Positions 8,371-16,068 of a stretch of 37,645 nt of DNA are shown piece after piece. The DNA lies in contig DATKQG010000048.1 in the NCBI GenBank assembly GCA_035532835.1, positions 1 to 37,645 on the forward strand, given 5' to 3'. Each line of letters opens with the position of its first letter. Position 1 is the first letter of the stretch. The position numbers were made by a program, and so were the translations under genes. The notes under the pieces were generated by a model that was not told where the DNA came from, did not search any database, and saw only the letters and a list, made by a program, of their open reading frames with translations. Origin of the DNA: Candidatus Dormiibacterota bacterium. GTDB lineage: Bacteria; Vulcanimicrobiota; Vulcanimicrobiia; Vulcanimicrobiales; Vulcanimicrobiaceae.

Positions 8371-10167
8371 GTGCATCGTGCCACCAACGCGGGCTTGCGC
8401 GCACTCTGCGTTGCAGCCGTCATCTTTTTCGCCGCATTCGCTCGCGCGGATGCCGTGCCGGTTTTTGCCAACGGCCAGGGTGTAACGTGCGAAACGTGTC
8501 ACACCACATTCCCCGGCATGACGCGCTACGGCATGATGGTGATGATGACGAATTTCCAAATTCTCAATCGCCATCTGCAAGACAAGGCGCTTCCGCTTTC
8601 GGCGCGCTTGTATATCACATCGATCCTCGCCAATAAGAATAATCCCGGCTCGACGACCGTCTCGGATCTCTCGCTTCTCGGCGGGGGCTTTCTCGGCCGC
8701 AACTTTACGTGGTATACCGAGCAGCACGTGATCGATTCGTCCCAAATCGGGCAGACCGAACAGATGTGGCTCTCGTGGAACGGGCTCTTTCACGGCACCA
8801 ACTCGCTGCAAGTCGGCAAGTTTCACACGCCGTTTCCGTTCATGCCCGCGCACGCGTGGACGATCGGCAACTACTTGCTCGCAACGCAGACGACCGGGCA
8901 AAACGATTTCAACCCGAACGATGCACGCTGGGGCGTCGCTATGAACGGTATGTCGAACGAGTTCATGTACAACCTGTCGTACCTAACGAACAGCGGCCCG
9001 ACGGGGACGGCTTTCAATTACAACCAAGCCGACAATCAGCGCACGCTGGATGCGAATATCTCCTACGGCGGCATGGTGGTTCCGTGGAGCGTGGGCGCCG
9101 TCGCGATGCGCGGCTTCGCGCCTCTGACGTATGCGGGCGGCGGCCTCGCGGGCTCCGACGCGTTCACGCGCGAAGGGCTCTACCTCGGCTACCAAACCAG
9201 CAAGTGGCATTATCAAACGATGTACTACCACGGTGTCGATGCGCATCCCGATTTCGCGGAGTACAACGTTCCGCTCAACGGGTTCTTCTTCGAAGCCGAA
9301 CGCGATCTCGGCTGGCGCAACCACATTCTGCTGCGCTACGACGTGGCATCCAGCGATACGCTGAACCGGCAGTTCGTGCTCGATTATTCGCACAATTTCG
9401 AACCGAATTTTGCCGTGATCAGCGAGCTCGCGGCATTCCCGGGGACGCGGCCACAGATTGCGTTCCAGATTGCGTACGCGGGACCGTATCAGTTCGGCAA
9501 GCGTTATTTACCGAATCTGCACGTCGTTCCGGTGGACGGAGAGAGCCTCGTCCCGGCGGTGCCGAGCGCGAACAGTGCTACGTCTGCCACGGCGGGCGGA
9601 TCGTCTGCGAGCGCATCTGCCGCAAGTCCGGCCGCAGCGACGGCAGCGGGCGGCGATGCGAATGCGGGCGAGCAGCTGGTGCAGGCGAACGGTTGCGAAG
9701 GCTGCCACGGTGCTACGTTCAAGGGCGGTATCGGGCCCGCGCTGTACGGCGTCGAGCATCGGCTCGCGCCGGGCGCTATCGCGCAAGCCATCTCCGCGCC
9801 GAAAGCACCGATGCCGAACTTCGGGTTCACCACAACGCAAATCTCCGACATCGTCGCGTATCTTTCGGGGCTGGACGGCGGCACCGCAAATACGACGCCC
9901 GTGGTAACGTTCGATCCGGCAACACCGACGGACATGGCAACGGTACGCGTCACCTTCCCGGGAACGCCTCCGCAACACGTCACGGTAACCCCGATCATGG
10001 ACATGGGCGGCACAAAAATGCCGACCCGCGAGGTCCCCATGGCGCCAACCCCGGGCAACCCCAACGTCTTCACCGCAAAAATCGTGTTTTCGATGGGCGG
10101 CCCGTGGACGGTGCATATCATCTACGACGGAAAGTCGATGGACGTGCCGCTCAATGTGGGGTCATAG
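8371..10167 (+). CDS. Cyc2-like porin-cytochrome fused to cytochrome c and YtkA-like domains
   Basis: 598 residues from a GTG start with AGGAGGT 8 bases upstream. Domains in order: signal peptide (1-27); haem motif CETCH (40-44) followed by TTFPGMTRYG, the signature of Cyc2-type fused cytochrome-porins; a region of about 100-375 full of alternating aromatic strands ending GPYQF, as in an outer-membrane beta-barrel; an Ala/Ser linker (395-430); a class I cytochrome c with CEGCH (442-446) and probable axial Met481; and a C-terminal beta-sandwich (about 520-598) like YtkA/FixH domains, with MDMGGTKMP and FSMGGPW. Cyc2 carries electrons across the outer membrane in Fe(II) oxidisers. Known Cyc2 proteins end after the barrel, so the two extra domains are unusual. 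Substrate unknown. Confidence 0.82.
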   Translation: MHRATNAGLRALCVAAVIFFAAFARADAVPVFANGQGVTCETCHTTFPGMTRYGMMVMMTNFQILNRHLQDKALPLSARLYITSILANKNNPGSTTVSDLSLLGGGFLGRNFTWYTEQHVIDSSQIGQTEQMWLSWNGLFHGTNSLQVGKFHTPFPFMPAHAWTIGNYLLATQTTGQNDFNPNDARWGVAMNGMSNEFMYNLSYLTNSGPTGTAFNYNQADNQRTLDANISYGGMVVPWSVGAVAMRGFAPLTYAGGGLAGSDAFTREGLYLGYQTSKWHYQTMYYHGVDAHPDFAEYNVPLNGFFFEAERDLGWRNHILLRYDVASSDTLNRQFVLDYSHNFEPNFAVISELAAFPGTRPQIAFQIAYAGPYQFGKRYLPNLHVVPVDGESLVPAVPSANSATSATAGGSSASASAASPAAATAAGGDANAGEQLVQANGCEGCHGATFKGGIGPALYGVEHRLAPGAIAQAISAPKAPMPNFGFTTTQISDIVAYLSGLDGGTANTTPVVTFDPATPTDMATVRVTFPGTPPQHVTVTPIMDMGGTKMPTREVPMAPTPGNPNVFTAKIVFSMGGPWTVHIIYDGKSMDVPLNVGS

Positions 10168-10196
10168 CTGCAGGAACTACGATCCGAGCGACGGCA

Positions 10197-10214
10197 ATGC
10201 CAGGCGTCTGGCAT
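10197..10214. repeat. Short hairpin after the porin-cytochrome gene
   Basis: ATGCCAG and CTGGCAT are perfect 7-base arms around a GCGT loop, 29 bases past the stop. No T-tract follows, so it is not a standard intrinsic terminator. It lies just upstream of the -10 box of the helicase operon and could be a terminator of another kind or an operator. Confidence 0.4.
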
Positions 10215-10224
10215 GGCGAGCCAT

Positions 10225-10230
10225 TATAAT
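10225..10230 (+). promoter_or_regulatory. -10 box TATAAT upstream of the nuclease-helicase
   Basis: A perfect TATAAT is followed by six bases and then the ATG at 10237, so transcription would start at or beside that ATG. No good -35 hexamer is seen at the expected distance. Confidence 0.5.
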
Positions 10231-10236
10231 CTCTCC

Positions 10237-10305
10237 ATGCCTTCCGTGAACACGTCCGTAGATTCCGTCGATATCAGCTCTGAGGTGCCTCATGCAGCGC
10301 GTTGA
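10237..10305 (+). CDS. Possible 22-residue leader peptide, leaderless
   Basis: The ORF reads MPSVNTSVDSVDISSEVPHA then AR. It begins 6 bases after a perfect TATAAT and its TGA lies 14 bases inside the nuclease-helicase gene in another frame. The arrangement would allow leaderless initiation and coupled translation of the downstream gene. It is Ser/Val-rich with no rare-codon run, so classical attenuation is not suggested. It may equally be a chance ORF. Confidence 0.3.
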   Translation: MPSVNTSVDSVDISSEVPHAAR

Positions 10306-13300
10306 TGGCGGGTTCGTTTATTCTGCCACGGATTTGAATAATTTCGTCGAGTGCCGGCGCTTAACCGAGCTCGAAGCTCTCGTCGCGTTCAAAGTACTTC
10401 CCCGCCCGGATGGCGACGACGAGCAGGCGGAGCTGATTCGGGAGAAGGGCCAGGCCCACGAGGATCGCTATCGCGAGCGCTTGCAGCAAGAATACCCCGA
10501 CGACGTCGTCTGCTTCGGGCGGGCCGAGCCCGGCGCGGAAGCGTACCGCGAGGCGGAACGCCAAACGCTCGAAGCCATGCGCCGGGGCGCGAAGATTATC
10601 TATCAGGCAACGTTCTTTGACGGCCAGTTTCTCGGACACGCAGATTTCCTCCAGCGCGTCGAGACCCCGTCCGATCTTGGCAACTGGAGCTACGAAGCGA
10701 TCGACACGAAGCTGGCGCTCTCCACAAAGCCCTATTTTATCGTCCAGCTTTGCAACTACAGCGAGCACCTCATGCGGCTGCAAGGCCGCATGCCGGACCG
10801 CGGCTACATCGTGCTGGGGAACGGTGAGAAGCAAGGATTTCGCCTACACGATTACACCGCATACTACCGCCATCTAAAATCGCGCTTTCTGGCGTTCGTC
10901 TCCGATCCCGCACTTGCCGCAGAGGCGGCAGCTCGCGTATACCCTATGAAGTGTAACCATTGCATGGTGTGCCCCTGGAACGAGACGTGCACGGATCAAC
11001 GCGTCAGCGACGACCACCTAAGCCTGGTAGCGTGGATGCGGCGCGATCAAGTCTCAAAGCTCGAGGATGCCGGCATCACGACGGTCGCAGCGCTCGCGCA
11101 AGCCGACCCTAATGTTAGCCCTAAGAGCATGAACTCGGGAACTTTCGCGAAGCTGTGTAAACAAGCGCGCCTGCAAGTGCGCAGTCGCGAGACCGCCGAG
11201 CCCGTCTACGAGTTGCTGCCGCACGACCCGCGAACCGGGTTTGGCCTGCTGCCGGAGGCAGCTCCCGGCGATGCCTACTTCGATATGGAAGGCGACCCGC
11301 TCTACGAGCCGGGCCGCGGGCTGGAATATCTCTTTGGCTGCTGGCTGCCCGATGATGAAGCAACGTTCACGACATTCTGGGGCTTGGATCGTGCCGCCGA
11401 AAAACAGGCGTTCGAGCAATTCGTCGATTTCATCGTTGAGCGCCGGCGGCGCTATCCGGCCATGCACGTCTACCACTATGCGAATTACGAAAAAGCCGCC
11501 CTGCGCCGTCTTTCTCAGGAGCACAGCACGCGGGGAGATGAAGTTGATGCTCTCCTTCGTGGCGAGGTGCTCGTCGATCTCTATGCGGTCGTACGGCAGT
11601 CGCTGATGATCGGTGAGGATAGTTATAGCATTAAACGCCTGGAGCGCTTTTACGGATTACAACGTTCGACGGAAGTGAAGAAAGGCGACCAGTCGATCGT
11701 GATGTTCGAGAATTGGCGCGTTCACCGGGATGCGAACATTCTGCGCGACATCGAAGATTACAACAAGGACGATTGCGAGTCGACATACCTGCTCCATCGA
11801 TGGCTGCTCGCGCGCCGCGAGGAAGCGATCGCCACGTTAGGCGTTAGCTTTCCCTTTCGGCCGGTAAAATCGCCGCGCGACCGCTGCCACGCAGAGTTCT
11901 TCGAAGGCTGTGCGAAGTGCAAGCGTCGAGCGGCGGCCGAACGCGAACAAGCGCGCACGACGGATCTTGAGCGCACGCTACTCCAGGGCATCGCACAGCC
12001 TCAGAGCGACGAGGAGTACTATCGCCTAAGCGATGACTGGCGCACGCGATATCTCATGGGGCATCTTCTCTCCTATCATCGTCGCGAAGAAGCACCGGTC
12101 TGGTGGGCATATTTCGACCGCTGCGAAAACATCGATACCCTCCAAGACCAAGATAGCGAGGCAATCGGCGGTTTAGAATACTGCTCGGACGCGGCCCCGT
12201 ACAAGCTCAAACCGGCGGACCGAAATCTCGTGCACACATATCGCTTTCCCGAGCAACGTCACAAGCTGGACCGCGGTTACGTCCACGATCCGCGGCTCCA
12301 GGATTCGGCCGGCGAGATTATCGAAATCGACGAAGAGCAGAACATCCTACGCCTGAAACGCTCCGGGAGCGCCGATGACGCCAAGGCCGTCGACGCCCTG
12401 ATTCCCCGCGGTCCGATCAACACCGATCTCCAGCGCAGCGCACTCACCCGCATCGCCCAGGCCTATCAAGCCGGAACTCTCCAAACGCAGCATCCGGCGA
12501 CGTTCGATCTTCTTTCATCCCGCGATCCACGCGTCGTCGGACATTCCGTATTACAGCCCGAGGAGGTTTCCGCGCAGAGCGTTTCCGCCGTCGTACAGGC
12601 TCTCGACAACAGCTATCTTTTCATCCAAGGCCCTCCCGGCAGCGGCAAGAGTACCACCGGATCGCAAGTGATCTGCGATCTACTTCGCGCCGGCAAACGG
12701 GTGGGCGTCCTTAGCACCGGGCACAAAGCCATTCACCATCTACTACATAAAGTTGAAGACTGTATGGCCGAGCGCGGCGGTACGTTCCGCGGCCTCTACA
12801 AGCACAGCAATACTAATGCCGGTTCGGCTTTCCAGTCCAGGCTGGAACAGCCGTTCATCGAGTCCATCGACGATGCAGAGGCCTTCGATAGCGGTGACTA
12901 CGATTTGGCCGGCGGCACCGCTTGGCTTTTCGCCCGCGAAGAGCTCGCGGGAACGTTCGACTACCTATTCATAGACGAAGCAGGGCAGGTTTCGCTCGCC
13001 GATGCGATTGCCGTCTCCGCATGTGCGAAGAACGTGGTTCTACTCGGGGATCCATCGCAACTCGCGCAGGTGAGCCTGGGCACACACTCCAGCCACGCGG
13101 ACGATTCCATCCTGCAACATCTCCTCGCCCAAGCGACGACGGTTCCACCGCACCGTGGTATTTTTCTCGATATCTCCTACCGGATGCACCCGGATATTTG
13201 CAGCTTCATTTCAACGGCGATGTACGACGGGCGTCTGCATTCGGGAGCGAAAATGCATTTGCACCGGGTTACGAGCACGGGCTTGAGCGGATCCGGGCTT

Positions 13301-13789
13301 CGCTACCTGCCAATCGAGCATTTCGGCAATGGCCCCCGTTCCGTGGAAGAAGCAGATCGTATCGTCCGCGAAATCGTGTCCTTGTTGGATGGTACCGTCG
13401 TGGATGATGACGGCAAAGAGAGGCCTCTCCGGCAATCCGATATTATCGTGGTCGCTCCGTATAACGCCCAGCGGAAGCTCATAACAAGCAAACTCAAGAG
13501 CGCCGGCATCGACGTAGCGGTCGGCACCGTCGATAAGTTCCAAGGCCAGGAAGCAGCGGTGGTTTTCTATTCGATGGCCACGTCGAGCGGCGACGATATT
13601 CCGCGCGATATCGAATTCTTATTCGAGCCGAACCGCTTCAACGTGGCGATTTCTCGCGCCCGCGCCATGAGCGTCTTGGTCTGCAGCCCGAAACTTCTCG
13701 ATCTGTCCTGCCGTTCCGCAGACCAGATGGCCTTGCTCAACGTGGTGTGCGCTTATGTGGAGCACGCGCGAGGCGCAATCGCCGTCTAA
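10292..13789 (+). CDS. TM0106-type RecB-like nuclease / RNase H-like exonuclease / Upf1-like helicase
   Basis: 1165 residues, full length for the TM0106-type fusion. The N-terminal RecB-like nuclease has GHADF (about 115-119) and the catalytic IDTK (about 136-139). C21 together with CNHCMVC and a later Cys (about 220-233) forms a Cas4/AddB-like four-cysteine iron-sulfur set. The middle is a DEDD-type RNase H-like exonuclease: YFDMEGDP (about 329-336) and DYNKDDC (about 489-495). The C-terminal SF1B helicase has Walker A GPPGSGKST (about 780-788), DEAGQ (about 894), GDPSQLAQV, VDKFQGQE (about 1082) and NVAISRAR (about 1116). A role in DNA or RNA processing and repair is expected; some relatives lie in defence islands, but no partner gene is present here. 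The ATG at 10292 has a modest GAGGTG site. Confidence 0.92.
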   Translation: MQRVDGGFVYSATDLNNFVECRRLTELEALVAFKVLPRPDGDDEQAELIREKGQAHEDRYRERLQQEYPDDVVCFGRAEPGAEAYREAERQTLEAMRRGAKIIYQATFFDGQFLGHADFLQRVETPSDLGNWSYEAIDTKLALSTKPYFIVQLCNYSEHLMRLQGRMPDRGYIVLGNGEKQGFRLHDYTAYYRHLKSRFLAFVSDPALAAEAAARVYPMKCNHCMVCPWNETCTDQRVSDDHLSLVAWMRRDQVSKLEDAGITTVAALAQADPNVSPKSMNSGTFAKLCKQARLQVRSRETAEPVYELLPHDPRTGFGLLPEAAPGDAYFDMEGDPLYEPGRGLEYLFGCWLPDDEATFTTFWGLDRAAEKQAFEQFVDFIVERRRRYPAMHVYHYANYEKAALRRLSQEHSTRGDEVDALLRGEVLVDLYAVVRQSLMIGEDSYSIKRLERFYGLQRSTEVKKGDQSIVMFENWRVHRDANILRDIEDYNKDDCESTYLLHRWLLARREEAIATLGVSFPFRPVKSPRDRCHAEFFEGCAKCKRRAAAEREQARTTDLERTLLQGIAQPQSDEEYYRLSDDWRTRYLMGHLLSYHRREEAPVWWAYFDRCENIDTLQDQDSEAIGGLEYCSDAAPYKLKPADRNLVHTYRFPEQRHKLDRGYVHDPRLQDSAGEIIEIDEEQNILRLKRSGSADDAKAVDALIPRGPINTDLQRSALTRIAQAYQAGTLQTQHPATFDLLSSRDPRVVGHSVLQPEEVSAQSVSAVVQALDNSYLFIQGPPGSGKSTTGSQVICDLLRAGKRVGVLSTGHKAIHHLLHKVEDCMAERGGTFRGLYKHSNTNAGSAFQSRLEQPFIESIDDAEAFDSGDYDLAGGTAWLFAREELAGTFDYLFIDEAGQVSLADAIAVSACAKNVVLLGDPSQLAQVSLGTHSSHADDSILQHLLAQATTVPPHRGIFLDISYRMHPDICSFISTAMYDGRLHSGAKMHLHRVTSTGLSGSGLRYLPIEHFGNGPRSVEEADRIVREIVSLLDGTVVDDDGKERPLRQSDIIVVAPYNAQRKLITSKLKSAGIDVAVGTVDKFQGQEAAVVFYSMATSSGDDIPRDIEFLFEPNRFNVAISRARAMSVLVCSPKLLDLSCRSADQMALLNVVCAYVEHARGAIAV

Positions 13790-14461
13790 CGCAAGTCGCT
13801 GAGCTAGGGCAGGCGGTCAAACGCATAACCCCGGCAACGTGCGCCCATCGATTGCAAACCAAGCTGCGCTGGTTGCTGCGAGCCCTCGGCTGCGCTTCAT
13901 AGCCCATAGCCAGGCCTGAGCCGGAACGCGTGCGAACGTGGATGCCAATGCAAAACCAGCCCTCCAAGAGCCTCCATTGGCCCTCAATCCTCGCCGCGCT
14001 TCGTGCCTGTAGCGGGGAACTCGTGCGGATGCGCAGCGGCAACGCTGCAGAGCCCGCGGGCGAAGTGCGCAGCCGAGCTGCAGCTCGCGGAACGGAGCTG
14101 TGCCTCTTTGCGGGCGTGGAACCGTTGAAGCGCTCGGCGCTCATCGAGCAGCTTGAGACGCTAGCGGATCGGCCCGGGCGGCAATTCATGGCTGCGGCTC
14201 GTATGCATGCTGGCGGAAGCTATCATCTCGTCGAACGCGTTGCCGACGAAGACGCCGACGGCGTTCTGCACGCTACCATTGTGGCGCGCAGGTCGACAAC
14301 CGGATTTGAGCCGGGGCGCGGTAAGGCGCCGCATACGACCGGCCGAAGCAAGCGCATCAAAACCGGATAGGGACGCACGCACCTTAGTCGCGGATAGCAG
14401 AGGGGCGCAGCGGTGCGCCGGGAACGTGCGCGGGTGTATGCCACGTAAGCGCCATCGAGCC
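13790..14461. other. 672-base stretch with no confident gene
   Basis: No family is recognised on either strand. It holds a weak ORF at 13930-14370 (listed separately), inverted arms GCCAATG (13944-13950) and CATTGGC (13975-13981) 24 bases apart, and a perfect 14-base palindrome CGAGCTGCAGCTCG at 14074-14087. I looked for tRNA, tmRNA, RNase P RNA and 6S-like signatures and saw none. No T-tract terminator follows the helicase gene. Confidence 0.5.
13930..14370 (+). CDS. Doubtful hypothetical ORF
   Basis: 146 codons from a GTG at 13930, with other starts at 13942, 13948 and 14029. The second half (LFAGVEPLKRSALIEQLETL to HLVERVADEDADGVLHAT) has helix and strand periodicity, and its codon choice (GAC, GAA, CGC, GGC, GTC) resembles the neighbouring genes, so a real small protein is possible. 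The first half is Arg/Ser/Ala-rich, as in shadow ORFs. No ribosome site is convincing. Function unknown. Confidence 0.3.
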   Translation: MRTWMPMQNQPSKSLHWPSILAALRACSGELVRMRSGNAAEPAGEVRSRAAARGTELCLFAGVEPLKRSALIEQLETLADRPGRQFMAAARMHAGGSYHLVERVADEDADGVLHATIVARRSTTGFEPGRGKAPHTTGRSKRIKTG

Positions 14462-15283
14462 ATGACCACGGCCATCGCGACCGATCCCGGACCCACGTCA
14501 GTTGAGAAGTTGGCTGCGCGCGAGCCGGTGCGGGACGACGTACTCACCTCCGAAGATCGGCGTGCGGCGGAAATTCTCGTACGGCATCTTTTTGCGCACG
14601 AAGGCCATCACATCGATGGCCTCGAGTATGCGGTGACGTTCCGCCTGGCTGCGGGGCATGTCGGCGGCGATATCGTCGACGTCTACCACTTCGATAATGG
14701 GAGCGTCGCTTTCGCGATCGCCGATGTTTCCGGCAAGGGTGCGCAAGCGGCCGTTCATGCTGCCCTGATCAAGTTTGGCTTACGCTGCTACGCCTCCGAG
14801 GGGCTTACGCCCGAGCGCACGTTACGCTCGCTCGATCGCGTATTCATCGAGAACAATGCCTTTGAACGCAGCGAGCAATTCGCAAGCGTATTTTTCGCGG
14901 TGCTCGACGATCGGCGACGGTCGCTCACGTATGCTTGCGCGGGTCACGAGCCGGTGTTTCTCATCGCACCCGGTAAGAAACCCATCGTACTCGCTCCAAC
15001 CGCACCGCTCGTCGGCGTTTTCGACGACCAGCACCATCTCTTTCGCCAACGCCAGATTCCGGTCGAACCCGGGACGCTCCTCATCGCAACGACCGACGGC
15101 ATTACCGAAGCGCGCTCGCCGAAGGGCGATTTTTTCGGCATGGATCGGCTTGCCAAAGTCTTGGCCGGTAATGTGGATGCATCGGTTTCGGATCAGCTCA
15201 AAGAGTTGCTCGCAAACACCGAGCGCTTTACTCGCGGTCGTTTCCACGACGACATCGCTGCCTTCGCCGTCCGCGTTCTCTAG
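14462..15283 (+). CDS. SpoIIE/RsbU-type PP2C serine phosphatase
   Basis: 273 residues from the ATG at 14462; the frame stays open further upstream, but that part has no domain character. The PP2C/SpoIIE fold is shown by RLAAGHVGGDIVDVY (about 61-75, with metal ligand D70), AIADVSGKG (85-93), TYACAGHEPVFLI, LIATTDGITEA and the C-terminal metal pair in FHDDIAAFAV. Phosphatases of this group dephosphorylate STAS-domain anti-anti-sigma factors in partner-switching stress pathways. No sensor domain is fused and no STAS or HPK gene is adjacent, so the target is elsewhere in the genome. It converges on the GNAT gene and the two stop codons overlap. Confidence 0.9.
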   Translation: MTTAIATDPGPTSVEKLAAREPVRDDVLTSEDRRAAEILVRHLFAHEGHHIDGLEYAVTFRLAAGHVGGDIVDVYHFDNGSVAFAIADVSGKGAQAAVHAALIKFGLRCYASEGLTPERTLRSLDRVFIENNAFERSEQFASVFFAVLDDRRRSLTYACAGHEPVFLIAPGKKPIVLAPTAPLVGVFDDQHHLFRQRQIPVEPGTLLIATTDGITEARSPKGDFFGMDRLAKVLAGNVDASVSDQLKELLANTERFTRGRFHDDIAAFAVRVL

Positions 15284-16068
15284 ATCGCCTCGGGAGGGCC
15301 TATCTGCAGCGAATGGCTGTCGCAGAACGGCGAGAAGCCGAGGGATTCGTAAAGCGCGGCTGCCTTAGAGCCGCGTTCAGCAACGATTACTTGTGTCTTC
15401 GCGCGCCCGCGCATGCGTGAGAGCACCTCGGTGATGAGCGCGCTCGCAAGGCCGCGGCCACGATGTTCCTCGCTGGTGATGACGCCGGCAAAGCGGGCAA
15501 CTTCGTCGCGATAGTAGCCTCCGGCGGCGCACAGGAGCGCGCCGTCGTCATCGACGATGCCGTAGTAGGTGCCTCGCCCCGCATCCATCAATGCACGAAA
15601 GCTCGATGCACGCCAGCGCGTAAACGTCTTTCCGTACGAATATGCCGCAAGCTCCAGGTCGACGAGCTGTTCCCAGTGGCGATCGCCCGAGAAAGCGATG
15701 ATTCGCCCCGTCTCGAGGGCGAGATGCTGAGCCGGCAAGCCGTCGCAGGCTGCATACATCACCTGCACGTCAATGCCGTTTAGGCCGATGCTCGTCGCAT
15801 TTCCGTGTGGTTCGTACCAGGAGAAGACGGTCGGGTACCCTGCGCTGCGCCACGCAAAACATTCACGATAGCGAGCCATCCATGCATCGAGGCTCCCGGC
15901 AGTCGGGGCCTCGTCGAGGACGAAGCGGTTGCCGAAATAATATCCCGGATAGCTTCTGGTCGTTTCTACAAGCGCGCCTTCGATACGATGGCGCTCCAGA
16001 TCGGGCGGAGCATCGGCGAGTTCGGCCGTGAGCGCGAGCGCGCGAGCTTGCTGCCATGATCGGGACAT
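15280..16068 (-). CDS. GNAT-family N-acetyltransferase, possibly tandem
   Basis: 262 residues. The C-terminal part (about 150-262) is a clear GNAT domain: FAGVITSEEHRGRGLASALI contains the acetyl-CoA loop (HRGRGLA, about 202-208), followed by AERGSKAAALYESLGF. The first 140 residues (ETTRSYPGYYFGNRFVLDEAP, SWYEPHGNATSIG) look like a divergent first GNAT-like half that may bind substrate. The acceptor is unknown. Its ATG overlaps the epimerase stop as TAATG, so it is translationally coupled as the last gene of the SDR / epimerase / GNAT operon, and its 3' end overlaps the phosphatase gene on the other strand by 4 bases. Confidence 0.88.
   Translation of the reverse strand: MSRSWQQARALALTAELADAPPDLERHRIEGALVETTRSYPGYYFGNRFVLDEAPTAGSLDAWMARYRECFAWRSAGYPTVFSWYEPHGNATSIGLNGIDVQVMYAACDGLPAQHLALETGRIIAFSGDRHWEQLVDLELAAYSYGKTFTRWRASSFRALMDAGRGTYYGIVDDDGALLCAAGGYYRDEVARFAGVITSEEHRGRGLASALITEVLSRMRGRAKTQVIVAERGSKAAALYESLGFSPFCDSHSLQIGPPEAI

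Noticed and set aside
8709-10229. 506-codon plus-strand frame inside the porin-cytochrome gene
   Set aside because: Extremely Arg-rich with no domains; the overlapping frame has signal peptide, haem motifs and a strong ribosome site.
13790-14461. tRNA, tmRNA, RNase P RNA or 6S RNA in the long gap
   Set aside because: No T-loop GTTCGA with matching acceptor ends, no RNase P core sequences and no extended 6S-like bulged helix were found by eye.
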